From an uncultured Oscillospiraceae bacterium (GTDB lineage: Bacteria; Bacillota; Clostridia; Oscillospirales; Oscillospiraceae), in assembly GCA_900757415.1 (NCBI GenBank), contig CAAENU010000075.1, positions 1 through 27,789 of the forward strand: a stretch of 27,789 bases of DNA, written 5' to 3'. Under the pieces are notes generated by a model. The model worked only from the letters and a program-made list of their open reading frames with translations, had not been told where the DNA came from and did not search any database. Both the position numbers and the translations under genes were made by a program. Shown here in pieces: positions 7,786 to 15,659 of this stretch (positions are counted from its first letter, which is position 1; each line of letters starts with the position of its first letter).

Positions 7786-9576
7786 ATGAATATCAACTGG
7801 AACGACCCCAATTTTCAAGGCTTTAAGGGCCAGAATCCCTTCCATCGGGAGGGGCATGCGCCCAAACCCCGCAAAGCCATCGGCACGCCTTTCGGGCGGA
7901 CGGTGCTGAATCTGGCGGTAACGCTGATTTTTGCGGCGGTATACTATTATATTGTATTGCCGCCCATCAACCTGAAGGCACCGGAATTTTATGCCTTTGT
8001 GCTGCTGCTGTGCGCAGTATATGCCGTGTGCGCAGTGCTGACATCCGGCTTTCAGGGGGACGGGGCCAAGGGTTACTTCAAATTTTTGAAAAAGCAGTGC
8101 CTGATCCCGCTGGCATTGGCGGCGGTGTTGGCGGCGACGGCGTTGGTGGGCAGCGCGCTGGGATGGCAGGTGTTCCGGGCGGGGGCCTACCGCGATCTGC
8201 TGACGGTGGAAAGCGGCGATTTTGCCGCCGAGGTGGAGGAGATCTCTTTTGACCAGATCCCCATGCTGGACAAGGATTCCGCCGAAAAGCTGGGCAACCG
8301 CAAGCTGGGCGAACTGGCGGACATGGTGTCCCAATTTGAGGTGGCCGACAACTATACCCAGATCAACTACAAGGGCCGCCCCGTGCGGGTGACCACCCTG
8401 CAGTACGGCGATATTATCAAATGGCTCAATAACCGCAAGGCAGGTCTGCCTGCCTATCTGATCATCGATATGGTGACCCAGAATGTGGAGGTGGTGCGGC
8501 TGGAGGAGGGCATCCGCTATACGCCCGCCGAGCATTTTGGCCGCAACCTGGACCGTTATCTGCGTTTCCATTACCCCACCTTTATATTTGATGAGCCAGC
8601 CTTTGAGATTGACGAGGAGGGGCGCCCGTGGTGGGTCTGCCCACGGATCGACCGTACCATCGGCCTGTTCGGCGGCACGGATATCACCGGCGCGGCACTG
8701 GTGAATGCCGTAACGGGCGAGACGGCGTATTATGATGTGGCGGATATCCCCACATGGGTAGACCATGTTTATACCGCCGATCTTATTATCCAGCAGTACG
8801 ATTACCACGGCACCTATATCAACGGCTTCTGGAACTCCCTGTTCGGACAGCGTGAGGTGACCGTTACCACCGAGGGGTATAACTACATCGCCATCGGCGA
8901 CGATGTGTATATGTATACCGGCATTACCTCCGTGGTGTCCGACGAGTCCAACGTGGGTTTCATCCTGTCCAACCAGCGCACCAAGGAGACCCGGTTTTAT
9001 GCCGTGGCCGGCGCGGAGGAGTACTCCGCCAAGGCCAGCGCCGAGGGACAGGTGCAGCAGATGAAATATACCGCCACCTTCCCGCTGCTGCTGAATGTGG
9101 CGGAGCAGCCCACCTATTTCATGGCCCTGAAGGACGCGGCAGGACTGGTGAAGATGTACGCCATGGTCAACGTGAGCCAGTATCAGATCGTGGCCACCGG
9201 CGCTGCCGTGGCGGAGTGCGAGACCAACTATCGGCAGATGCTGCTGAACGCCAACCTTATTCAGCCGGAGGACAGCGCCTTGCCGGACGATCAGCTGGCG
9301 CTGACCGACACCCACACCGGAGCCGTCACCGATATCCGCAGCGCCGTCATGGACGGGAACACGTGGTACTATCTGTGCATCGACGGCGTGTGGTACAGCG
9401 GAAAGGCCGCGGACACACCGGAGCTGATACTGCTGAACGTGGGCGATGTGGTGACGGTGCGCTGCTACGCGGCGGCAGGCGGGATCGCCCAGCCGATCTA
9501 CAGCATCGAATCCAGCGCGGATCAGTCGGCTCCTGCGCCGGATGGCGTGGAGGATACACCGGAGAATGCCGTGTAA
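7786..9576 (+). CDS. Large membrane-anchored protein with external domain, unknown function
   Basis: The 596-residue product starts at an ATG 5 bases after AAAGGAG (7774-7780). The first 35 residues are polar and cytoplasmic. Three hydrophobic helices follow at about 39-60, 66-87 and 107-130, which puts the remaining 450 residues outside the cell. That domain is beta-rich with many aromatic residues. It contains repeated strands such as LPAYLIIDMVTQNVEVV and ALVNAVTGETAYY, which recall the strand-turn pattern of PepSY-like inhibitory domains. This is a weak, by-eye resemblance. The C-terminal 90 residues (GAVTDIRSAVMDGNTWYYL onward) look like a separate small beta-barrel. No catalytic motif is evident. 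It is last in a two-gene unit ended by a strong terminator. Confidence 0.8.
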   Translation: MNINWNDPNFQGFKGQNPFHREGHAPKPRKAIGTPFGRTVLNLAVTLIFAAVYYYIVLPPINLKAPEFYAFVLLLCAVYAVCAVLTSGFQGDGAKGYFKFLKKQCLIPLALAAVLAATALVGSALGWQVFRAGAYRDLLTVESGDFAAEVEEISFDQIPMLDKDSAEKLGNRKLGELADMVSQFEVADNYTQINYKGRPVRVTTLQYGDIIKWLNNRKAGLPAYLIIDMVTQNVEVVRLEEGIRYTPAEHFGRNLDRYLRFHYPTFIFDEPAFEIDEEGRPWWVCPRIDRTIGLFGGTDITGAALVNAVTGETAYYDVADIPTWVDHVYTADLIIQQYDYHGTYINGFWNSLFGQREVTVTTEGYNYIAIGDDVYMYTGITSVVSDESNVGFILSNQRTKETRFYAVAGAEEYSAKASAEGQVQQMKYTATFPLLLNVAEQPTYFMALKDAAGLVKMYAMVNVSQYQIVATGAAVAECETNYRQMLLNANLIQPEDSALPDDQLALTDTHTGAVTDIRSAVMDGNTWYYLCIDGVWYSGKAADTPELILLNVGDVVTVRCYAAAGGIAQPIYSIESSADQSAPAPDGVEDTPENAV

Positions 9577-9581
9577 ATAAG

Positions 9582-9610
9582 AAAAACCGGGCCCGATGGG
9601 CCCGGTTTTT
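9582..9610 (+). terminator. Strong intrinsic terminator
   Basis: Arms 9582-9594 and 9598-9610 pair perfectly over 13 bp around GAT. The GC-rich core is flanked by A5 and T5, so it can act in both directions. It begins 5 bases after the stop codon of the 596-residue protein. Confidence 0.92.
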
Positions 9611-9649
9611 GATATGTTTGATGTTGGGGAGTTTCGCACCCCGGCGCGA

Positions 9650-9679
9650 CCTACTTTTGTCAACAGTGACAAAAGTAGG
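9650..9679. repeat. 13-bp perfect hairpin (CCTACTTTTGTCA arms)
   Basis: Arms 9650-9662 and 9667-9679 pair perfectly around ACAG. Flanking CGCGAC and CAAAAACACC give it the look of the dispersed CTACTTTTGT/ACAAAAGTAG intergenic elements found in many bacterial genomes. That resemblance is from memory. Confidence 0.75.
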
Positions 9680-9690
9680 CAAAAACACCG

Positions 9691-9711
9691 GAAGGAACCT
9701 CCGGTTCCTTC
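9691..9711. repeat. 9-bp perfect hairpin
   Basis: GAAGGAACC (9691-9699) and GGTTCCTTC (9703-9711) pair around TCC. It sits 11 bases past the previous hairpin, which suggests one composite element. Confidence 0.65.
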
Positions 9712-9811
9712 ACCTCCCGGCGCGCTATGCGTTGTACGGAGGTAGGAGTGCATACCTCACGTTTGCGTAAGTATTTTCTTTTCGTTTCGTTAAAAGGATC
9801 GTCTCAGCTCC

Positions 9812-9887
9812 TGCGCCGCTGCCGCTGATGCCTACGCCGAACAACACTGTTGGTTCTACCGTTGATAACATCAGCGGCAGCGGCGCA
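9812..9887. repeat. 19-bp perfect stem with 38-nt loop
   Basis: Arms 9812-9830 and 9869-9887 are fully complementary and GC-rich (TGCGCCGCTGCCGCTGATG and its complement). The loop holds a small imperfect stem (GAACAACA.../...TTGGTTC). It is the longest perfect dyad in the window. Confidence 0.8.
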
Positions 9888-9917
9888 AGAAGAAAGTTGA
9901 TACGTCGTGGCGTTAAG

Positions 9918-9940
9918 AAAACATGCCGGGGGCATGTTTT
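9918..9940. repeat. 10-bp terminator-like hairpin
   Basis: AAAACATGCC (9918-9927) and GGCATGTTTT (9931-9940) pair around GGG. The flanking A4/T4 runs make it a plausible bidirectional terminator for the two convergent genes. Confidence 0.6.
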
Positions 9941-10043
9941 TAGCCTCCGATCTCGGCGGCTATGCCGCCGCAGCATCTATCTGGAATTACACCGCAAAAC
10001 TTGAACCATTGCGATAGCTTACACAGTATAGCGCGGGCGGATT

Positions 10044-10062
10044 CTTAAACCGCAGGTTTAAG
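10044..10062. repeat. 8-bp hairpin
   Basis: CTTAAACC (10044-10051) and GGTTTAAG (10055-10062) pair around GCA. Confidence 0.5.
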
Positions 10063-10127
10063 TGGCGTTTTTGGGGGAGCGATCCGAGCGCTGCCTGTGG
10101 CAGATACAGCGAGGTGAGCGAGTGGCA

Positions 10128-10179
10128 GCGGTCAAAATTTCAAGCGCCCGCCCCAAGGCAGCGCAGAAATTTTGACCGC
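10128..10179. repeat. 13-bp perfect stem with 26-nt loop
   Basis: GCGGTCAAAATTT (10128-10140) pairs with 10167-10179. The loop is rich in GC and contains CGCCCGCCCC. It lies about 60 bases beyond the 3' end of the reverse-strand methyltransferase gene. Confidence 0.7.
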
Positions 10180-10240
10180 CGCAACAGGCAATTGCCGCTG
10201 CGGGCAAAAGTGCCTCGTCCCCGAGGGGACGAAATCCCCC

Positions 10241-11470
10241 TTATACCACCTGAAAGATGAAAAACTTCAGATAATTGGTCTCCTCCACACCCCAGAGGAT
10301 GGGATGATCGGCGCACTGCTGGCGCGCTTCGATCTGCCGCAGCTGCACGCCTGCGTCATGGGCGGCGCTGCGGAGCATTTTGATGAACAGCTCCTCGCTG
10401 GCAAAATGGCTGCATGAGCAGGTGGCCAGATATCCGCCCCGGGGCAGCAGCTTCATGGCTCGGTAATTGATCTCCTTGTAGCCGGTCATGGCGTTGTGGA
10501 TCGTCTTGCGGCTTTTGGTAAAGGCAGGCGGGTCAAGAATGATGAAGTCATATTTTGCGGGCTGCTTTTCAAGCGCCGGCAGCAGGTCGAACACGTTGGC
10601 CGCCATGCAGTCCATCACGCCGTCAAGGCCGTTGCGGCGGGCATTCTCCGCCGCACACTGCACGGCGAATTCCGATACGTCCACGGCGGTGACGTGACGG
10701 GCGCCGCCCTTCGCCGCGTTCAGGGCAAAGGAGCCGGTGTGGGTGAAGCAGTCCAGCACCGTCTTGCCTTTTGCCAGCTTGGCCACGGCGAGACGGTTAT
10801 ATTTCTGGTCCAGAAAGAATCCGGTTTTCTGGCCGTTTTCAAAGTCCACGGTATAGACGATGCCATTTTCCGTAATATCCGAAGTGGTATTTTCCGGCGG
10901 CGTTTCGCCGGGCAGAAGATACCATCCCTTGTTTTGCGCCATGCCCTCCCGCTCCCGCAGGGGAACATCGTTGCGCTCATAGATGCCGCGGATATCCTGC
11001 CCATCCTCCCGCAGTACCCTTACCAGCAGAGGAAAGAGCCGGTTCTTGATGCGCTCCATGCCAAGGCTCAGCGTCTGGGTCACCAGCACGCTCTCGAACC
11101 GATCCACCGTCAGGCCGGGGAAGAGATCCGCCTCGCCGAAAATGACACGGCAGCAGCGGCTGTCGGCTTCTCCCATGACGGTTTTGCGGTAGTTCCATGC
11201 ATAGCGGATACGGCGCTCCCAGAAAGCGTCAGAAAAGTCATCGTTGGCGTTGCGGCTGAGAAGCCGCACGCGAATTTTGGAGTGGCAGTTATAAAAGCCG
11301 CAGCCAAGCCAGCTGCCCCGGCGGCTGACCACGTCCACCAGCGCACCGTCCTCCGGCGTACCGTCTGTGGCGGTCACTTCTCCCTCATAGACCCATGGGT
11401 GGCCGCCTGTCAGCGCGGCTTCCCCCTTGGGGGTAATGATGATTCTGGGATAGGGACGCAGTGCTTTCAT
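10241..11470 (-). CDS. RlmI-like 23S rRNA (cytosine-C5) methyltransferase
   Basis: The protein is 409 residues from the ATG at 11470-11468, preceded by AAAGGCGG on the reverse strand; the open frame extends 34 codons further without a site. The order fits the RlmI/YccW (COG1092) family: an N-terminal PUA-like domain (ITPKGEAALTGGHPWVYEGEV), a central beta hairpin domain, then a SAM-binding Rossmann fold. Motif I is VLDCFTHTGSFAL, followed by VTAVDVSE, the DPPAF motif (FIILDPPAFTKSRK) and ATCSCSHF with the candidate catalytic Cys. In E. coli RlmI modifies C1962 of 23S rRNA. Which base is modified here is inferred from family only. It is monocistronic and divergent from the amidase gene. Confidence 0.9.
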   Translation of the reverse strand: MKALRPYPRIIITPKGEAALTGGHPWVYEGEVTATDGTPEDGALVDVVSRRGSWLGCGFYNCHSKIRVRLLSRNANDDFSDAFWERRIRYAWNYRKTVMGEADSRCCRVIFGEADLFPGLTVDRFESVLVTQTLSLGMERIKNRLFPLLVRVLREDGQDIRGIYERNDVPLREREGMAQNKGWYLLPGETPPENTTSDITENGIVYTVDFENGQKTGFFLDQKYNRLAVAKLAKGKTVLDCFTHTGSFALNAAKGGARHVTAVDVSEFAVQCAAENARRNGLDGVMDCMAANVFDLLPALEKQPAKYDFIILDPPAFTKSRKTIHNAMTGYKEINYRAMKLLPRGGYLATCSCSHFASEELFIKMLRSAAHDAGVQLRQIEARQQCADHPILWGVEETNYLKFFIFQVV

Positions 11471-11502
11471 GGGAATTCCGCCTTTCGCATACAATATTTT
11501 TC

Positions 11503-11511
11503 TATTATAGC
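11503..11511 (-). promoter_or_regulatory. Extended -10 promoter for the rRNA methyltransferase
   Basis: The reverse strand reads TGCTATAAT, an exact extended -10, 33 bases before the methyltransferase start. No good -35 is visible, which an extended -10 can tolerate. Confidence 0.6.
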
Positions 11512-11570
11512 ACATGGTTTCATCCGACGCCACATATAAATGTGGGAGAAACGGAAAAGGAGCGAGTATC

Positions 11571-12314
11571 ATGCCGATTATTTATCTGAGTCCCTCCACA
11601 CAGGAATATAATCCCTACATCACCGGGTCTGGCAGCGAGGAATACTGGATGAACCGCATCGCCGACGCGATGGAGCCGTATCTGCGGGCCAATACCATCC
11701 GATTTCGGCGCAACACACCGGAGATGACAGCCGCGTCCTCTATTGCGCAGGCGGCGCAGGGAAGCTATGATTTCTATCTGGCGCTGCATTCCAACGCCAG
11801 CGGCGACGGCTCCCGCGAGGGCAGGCAGCGGGGGATCATCGCGTTTTACTACCCCACCAGCACCAACGGAAAGCGGGCGGCGGATATCTTTGTGGAGAAC
11901 CTGAAAGAGATCTATCCACTGCCTGCGCTGGTGAAGACGCGGGCCACCACGGCGCTGGGCGAGGTGCGCCAGCCGAAAATGCCGGCCGTTCTGCTGGAGA
12001 TCGGCTACCACGACAACACGGCTGACGCCCGGTGGATCGAGGAAAATGTGCAGAATATTGCGGAAAATCTGTCCCGCTCGATGACGGAGTATTTCGCCCT
12101 GCCCTTTATCTATCCCGAAACGCCCCGGACAGGAATCGTGGTCACGGAGCGCGACGCCCTGAATATACGCGCATATCCCGCGCTCAGCGGGCAGACGGTG
12201 GGCAGCGTGCCGCCGCAGGGACAACTGACGGTATATGGACGGTATGACGGCTGGTACAGTATCGGCTACGGAAATCTGGCGGGGTATGTGCGGTCGGAAT
12301 TCGTGCAAATATAG
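11571..12314 (+). CDS. N-acetylmuramoyl-L-alanine amidase (Amidase_3-like) with SH3 domain, leaderless
   Basis: This predicted peptidoglycan amidase has 247 residues. The ATG at 11571 follows AAAAGGAG (11555-11562). The catalytic part covers about 1-180, with IIYLSPSTQEYN at 3-14, the acidic GSEEYWMN, the zinc-type ALHSNAS and the glutamate segment VLLEIGYHDN. Classical Amidase_3 enzymes have DPGHGG at the first strand. Here that position is LSPSTQ, as in a clostridial subgroup I recall, so the first zinc histidine is not obvious. A bacterial SH3 domain fills the last 60 residues (ALNIRAYPALSGQTVGSVPPQG, YGRYDGWYSIGYG, GYVRSEFVQI) and probably binds the wall. There is no signal peptide or membrane helix, so export, lysis or forespore use is unclear. 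It is divergent from the methyltransferase and transcribed alone. Confidence 0.85.
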   Translation: MPIIYLSPSTQEYNPYITGSGSEEYWMNRIADAMEPYLRANTIRFRRNTPEMTAASSIAQAAQGSYDFYLALHSNASGDGSREGRQRGIIAFYYPTSTNGKRAADIFVENLKEIYPLPALVKTRATTALGEVRQPKMPAVLLEIGYHDNTADARWIEENVQNIAENLSRSMTEYFALPFIYPETPRTGIVVTERDALNIRAYPALSGQTVGSVPPQGQLTVYGRYDGWYSIGYGNLAGYVRSEFVQI

Positions 12315-12376
12315 GCATATCTGACAAAATGTTTCCCGATGGCGGACAAAAATTTCACGGGAGTGTATTTTTGTGC

Positions 12377-12405
12377 TTGACAGTTTACCGTAATGAGGTT
12401 AAAAT
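12377..12405 (+). promoter_or_regulatory. Sigma-A promoter of rny
   Basis: TTGACA at 12377-12382 and TAAAAT at 12400-12405 with a 17-base spacer. The leader to the rny ATG is about 120 bases and contains two GGGGAATT copies at about 12424-12441. Confidence 0.8.
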
Positions 12406-12531
12406 TATGAAGGATTATTATCGGGGAATTTAGGGGAATTATCCGATTATTTTCTATGGACAGCCGCCGTCCCAACGGAGTCCCGGATGGCCGGCAGATG
12501 TCCGGATACACTACACGAACGGGAGGAAACC

Positions 12532-14085
12532 ATGATCAAGATCGTATATGCGGTGCTGATTGCCATCGCGGCGTTTGGTCTTGGCATCCTCGCTTGTATT
12601 CTGATCCATCGACAGAAACAGAAGCGCGACCAGGGCAAGATCCAGGATGCCGAGCAGGAAGCGCTGCGCATTGTGAACGAAGCCATCAAGAATGGCGAGA
12701 GTAAAAAACGCGAAGCATTGGTGGAGGCGAAGGAGGAGATCCTGCGCTCCAGAAACGAATACGAGAAGGAAGTCAAGGAACGCCGCGCCGACCTGCAGAA
12801 GCAGGAGCGCCGTTTACAGCAGAAGGAAGAAAACCTCGATCACAAGACCGAGCAGATCGAGAAGAAGGAAGAGGCGTTGGCTGCCAAGCACGCTGCCGCT
12901 GACCGCGAGCAGGAGGAGATCAAGCTCATCAAGCGCAGCCAGACGGAGATGCTGGAGCGCATCTCCGGTTTTACTGCGGAGGAAGCCAAGCAGTATCTGA
13001 TCGCACAGGTGGAGTCCGAGGTCACCCACGAGACTGCCCTGAAGATCAAGGAGATCGAAACACGCGCCAAGGAAGAGGCCGACGCCCGCGCCCGCGAGAT
13101 CGTGGCAACCGCGATCCAGCGCTGCGCCGCCGACCATGTGGCCGAGATCACCGTCAGTGTGGTACCCCTGCCCAATGACGAGATGAAGGGCCGCATCATC
13201 GGCCGCGAGGGCCGCAACATCCGCGCCATCGAGACGCTGACAGGCGCCGATTTGATTATCGACGATACACCCGAGGCCATCACGGTGTCCTGCTTCGAGC
13301 CGGTACGCCGCGAGGTGGCCCGTCTTGCACTGGAAAAGCTGATCGCCGACGGCCGCATCCATCCCACGCACATTGAGGAGATGGTGGAAAAGGCCCGCCG
13401 CGAGGTGGATGCGGTGATCCGCTCCGAGGGCGAGCGCGCCGTGCTGGAAACCGGCGTGCGCGGCCTGCATCCCGAGCTGCAGAAGCTGCTGGGCCGCCTG
13501 CATTACCGCACCAGTTACGGACAGAATGTGCTGCAGCATTCTATCGAGGTGTCCCATATCGCCGGCATGATGGCCGCCGAGCTGGGCGCTGACGTCCATG
13601 CCGCCAAGCGGGCGGGTCTGCTGCACGACATCGGCAAGGCACTGGACCATGAGTTCGAGGGTACCCATGTATCTCTGGGTGTGGAATATGCCCGGAAGTA
13701 CAAGGAGAAGGAAGAGATCGTCCACGCTATTCAGGCGCACCACGGCGATGTGGAGTGCAAGACACTGGTGGCATGTCTGGTGCAGGCCGCCGACGCTATT
13801 TCCGCCGCCCGGCCCGGCGCCCGCCGCGAAAACCTTGAGAACTACATCAAGCGTTTGCAGAAGCTGGAGGAGATCACCGGCACGTATCCCGGCGTGGAGA
13901 AGAGCTATGCGATCCAGGCCGGCCGCGAGGTGCGCGTGATGGTCAAACCCGAGCAGGTCAGCGAGGATGAAATGGTCATTCTGGCCCGCGAGCTTGCCAA
14001 GCGGATCGAGAACGAGCTGGAGTATCCCGGTCAGATCAAGGTTCATGTACTGCGTGAGACCAAGGTCGTGGAATACGCAAAATAA
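12532..14085 (+). CDS. rny: Ribonuclease Y
   Basis: RNase Y is the membrane-bound endoribonuclease that starts mRNA decay in many Firmicutes. The ATG at 12532 follows GGGAGG (12521-12526), giving 517 residues, the usual size. A single N-terminal helix at about 4-25 anchors it. A long charged coiled coil runs from about 28 to 190. The KH domain carries GRIIGREGRNIRAIE at 220-234. The HD domain carries the metal-binding H365-D366 (LLHDIGKALDHE), with further histidines in AHHGD at 402-406. The C-terminus is the conserved YPGQIKVHVLRETKVVEYAK type. Downstream ymdB is the usual neighbour, but a lipoprotein gene lies between them here. Confidence 0.97.
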   Translation: MIKIVYAVLIAIAAFGLGILACILIHRQKQKRDQGKIQDAEQEALRIVNEAIKNGESKKREALVEAKEEILRSRNEYEKEVKERRADLQKQERRLQQKEENLDHKTEQIEKKEEALAAKHAAADREQEEIKLIKRSQTEMLERISGFTAEEAKQYLIAQVESEVTHETALKIKEIETRAKEEADARAREIVATAIQRCAADHVAEITVSVVPLPNDEMKGRIIGREGRNIRAIETLTGADLIIDDTPEAITVSCFEPVRREVARLALEKLIADGRIHPTHIEEMVEKARREVDAVIRSEGERAVLETGVRGLHPELQKLLGRLHYRTSYGQNVLQHSIEVSHIAGMMAAELGADVHAAKRAGLLHDIGKALDHEFEGTHVSLGVEYARKYKEKEEIVHAIQAHHGDVECKTLVACLVQAADAISAARPGARRENLENYIKRLQKLEEITGTYPGVEKSYAIQAGREVRVMVKPEQVSEDEMVILARELAKRIENELEYPGQIKVHVLRETKVVEYAK

Positions 14086-14095
14086 ACCGAATACG

Positions 14096-14128
14096 CTGTG
14101 CGACGCCCTCCCCCGGGGCGCCGCACAG
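14096..14128 (+). terminator. GC-rich hairpin after rny (weak terminator or attenuator)
   Basis: CTGTGCGACGCCC pairs with GGGCGCCGCACAG with one mismatch around a short loop. Only TT follows, so readthrough into the lipoprotein gene is likely. Confidence 0.5.
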
Positions 14129-14152
14129 TTGTCTATCAGGGAGGAGATTGCC

Positions 14153-15397
14153 ATGAAAGGAAAGGAATTGGCGCTGCTGCTGGCGGCCTGCATGCTGCTG
14201 ACAGGCTGCGCGGGAAAGACGGGACAGACCGCGCCGTCTGCCGACGATACCCCGCAGCGGACAGAGACAGCCGTACCCCCGCAGACGGAGCGGGAGAAAG
14301 AGAAAAACTGGGATGACGGATTTTCCACCGCTGTCAGCGGACGGGTGGAGGATCCGGAGGGGGCCGTGACGGATGAACAGAAGCAGCTGATGGTTCGACT
14401 GCTGAATGACTGGTACACGGATCTGGCCCTGTATGACGAGCCGCAGCTGGGAAGTCTCTTTGCCGATGAAAAGGACGCCGCCATGCATGAGGCGTCCCTC
14501 CGAAGCCTGACCGTGATCCGCAAGCAGGCGCTGACGGATCTTCGGATGCAGGATGTGGACTATGTGCTGACCGTGACGAAGGTGGAACCCTCCACCGACC
14601 CGGAGGCGGAGCCGGGGCAGGTACATATTGAAGCGGATGAAACAACGGTGATGCACTTTGCCGCCACACCTGACGTGGACAGCAAAATGTATGCCGTGCC
14701 CCATATTTTCGAGCTGGTGCCGGCAGAGAACGGTTGGCTGATCCGGCACCATGAGGCGGACGATAATCCCTATTTCAGCCTGACCTACAAGGAGGGCGAA
14801 ACGGTGGATGCGCGGCTGCCGCAGTTGCTGCGGGCCATTGAGCGGCGAAGCTTGCAGCGGCAGGAAACGGTGCAGGTGACGCTGACGTGCGACCACCCCT
14901 ATGACCGCGCGGCAGCGGAGGCCTATATGCGCCAGTATGACCACCAGCGCAATGAGCGGTGGCACGCCTATGACGATGTGGGCGGTAACTGCATGAACTT
15001 CGGCTCGCAGGTGCTGTTTGCCGGAGGGATCCCCATGGATGAACAGGGAAGCGACAAATGGTATTGGTACGGCCAGAATGCGCTGGATCTTTCCTGGATC
15101 AATGTAGGGCGGTTTTACAGCTATGCCAGAGATAACCGGGGTTACGGACTGGCGGCGGATACCGAAGCCAACTACTATACCGGCGAGGTGGGAGATATTC
15201 TGATCCTCGGCCCGGATGGCGGACATAATCACACCACCGTGATCTCCGGTATTGTCCGGGATGCATCGGGACAGACGGTGGACTACCTCCTTTGTTCCAA
15301 CACGACCAATTATACGGACTTCCCGGCGGGAGCGTATTACTATACCAGCCAGCGGCTGATCAAGATCTATGGCTGGAACGACATGCCGGCGGAGTGA
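14153..15397 (+). CDS. Lipoprotein with C-terminal amidase-like (Amidase_6) domain
   Basis: The ATG at 14153 follows GGGAGGAG. The 414-residue product has a lipobox LLTGC with lipidated C19, then a Ser/Thr/Glu-rich linker. Residues 70-240 form a domain in the style of an NTF2 or SH3-like stalk (EQKQLMVRLLNDWYTD). Residues 249-414 match the Amidase_6 family, a papain-like group: YDRAAAEAYMRQY at 250-262, the nucleophile motif GGNCMNFGSQ with C280, then HNHTTVISG with H358/H360. In related clostridial proteins this fold is predicted to act on wall peptides; the activity here is inferred. Placement between rny and ymdB suggests cotranscription with rny. Confidence 0.85.
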   Translation: MKGKELALLLAACMLLTGCAGKTGQTAPSADDTPQRTETAVPPQTEREKEKNWDDGFSTAVSGRVEDPEGAVTDEQKQLMVRLLNDWYTDLALYDEPQLGSLFADEKDAAMHEASLRSLTVIRKQALTDLRMQDVDYVLTVTKVEPSTDPEAEPGQVHIEADETTVMHFAATPDVDSKMYAVPHIFELVPAENGWLIRHHEADDNPYFSLTYKEGETVDARLPQLLRAIERRSLQRQETVQVTLTCDHPYDRAAAEAYMRQYDHQRNERWHAYDDVGGNCMNFGSQVLFAGGIPMDEQGSDKWYWYGQNALDLSWINVGRFYSYARDNRGYGLAADTEANYYTGEVGDILILGPDGGHNHTTVISGIVRDASGQTVDYLLCSNTTNYTDFPAGAYYYTSQRLIKIYGWNDMPAE

Positions 15398-15416
15398 GAG
15401 GGAGGAACTTTGCAGA

Positions 15417-15456
15417 GTTCGCGCCTGCAGGCGGCGAACCGTTTGGGTTATTTTTT
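15417..15456 (+). terminator. Terminator after the amidase lipoprotein
   Basis: GTTCGC (15417-15422) and GCGAAC (15434-15439) bracket a palindromic GCCTGCAGGC core. A T-rich tract follows at 15448-15456 after a 9-base gap, so strength is uncertain. Confidence 0.5.
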
Positions 15457-15492
15457 ACCACGGCGTGAACGTGGCAGAAAACTTGCGCGGAG

Positions 15493-15533
15493 AGCATGTT
15501 CGTTCACCTGTATTGCGTGTAAACGAACATGCT
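15493..15533. repeat. 12-bp perfect hairpin
   Basis: AGCATGTTCGTT (15493-15504) and AACGAACATGCT (15522-15533) pair across a 17-nt loop, which itself holds CAC/GTG. It lies in the leader region between the lipoprotein gene and ymdB. Confidence 0.65.
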
Positions 15534-15550
15534 GCGGAGCGAGTCCAACT

Positions 15551-15580
15551 TTGTCAAAAGGCCGCAGTCCTTTTTGACAA
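15551..15580. repeat. 9-bp hairpin
   Basis: TTGTCAAAA (15551-15559) pairs with TTTTGACAA (15572-15580). Confidence 0.55.
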
Positions 15581-15584
15581 GCTG

Positions 15585-15609
15585 AAGGAGCGCTCTTGCG
15601 CTCCTTTTC
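15585..15609 (+). terminator. Intrinsic terminator before ymdB
   Basis: AAGGAGCGC (15585-15593) and GCGCTCCTT (15598-15606) pair around TCTT, continuing into TT. Confidence 0.65.
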
Positions 15610-15624
15610 CGTTTGTGGCATAAT
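15596..15624 (+). promoter_or_regulatory. Candidate promoter of the ymdB operon
   Basis: TTGCGC at 15596-15601 and CATAAT at 15619-15624 with a 17-base spacer. The -35 is embedded in the terminator's right arm, so termination and initiation overlap. It lies 35 bases before the ymdB ATG. Confidence 0.5.
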
Positions 15625-15659
15625 AGCGGGGAAGAAAACAGGCATATAAGGAGGATACC

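Larger units (their letters stand above)
9611..10240. other. 630-base hairpin-rich spacer between convergent genes
   Basis: No credible gene is present; the open frames here lack ribosome sites and family features. The stretch carries a succession of perfect or near-perfect inverted repeats (main ones listed separately), with further small ones at about 9952-9967 and 10215-10232. Two copies of a CCCGGCGCG motif occur at about 9639-9648 and 9716-9724. It resembles clustered intergenic repeat elements rather than a single RNA gene. Confidence 0.6.

Noticed and set aside
7630..9753. Reverse open frame of 707 codons across the two membrane-protein genes
   Set aside because: It is the antisense of both forward genes and runs through the strong terminator at 9582-9610; no ribosome site.
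12814..14523. Reverse open frame of 569 codons opposite rny
   Set aside because: It is a shadow of RNase Y and the lipoprotein start; low-complexity translation without motifs.
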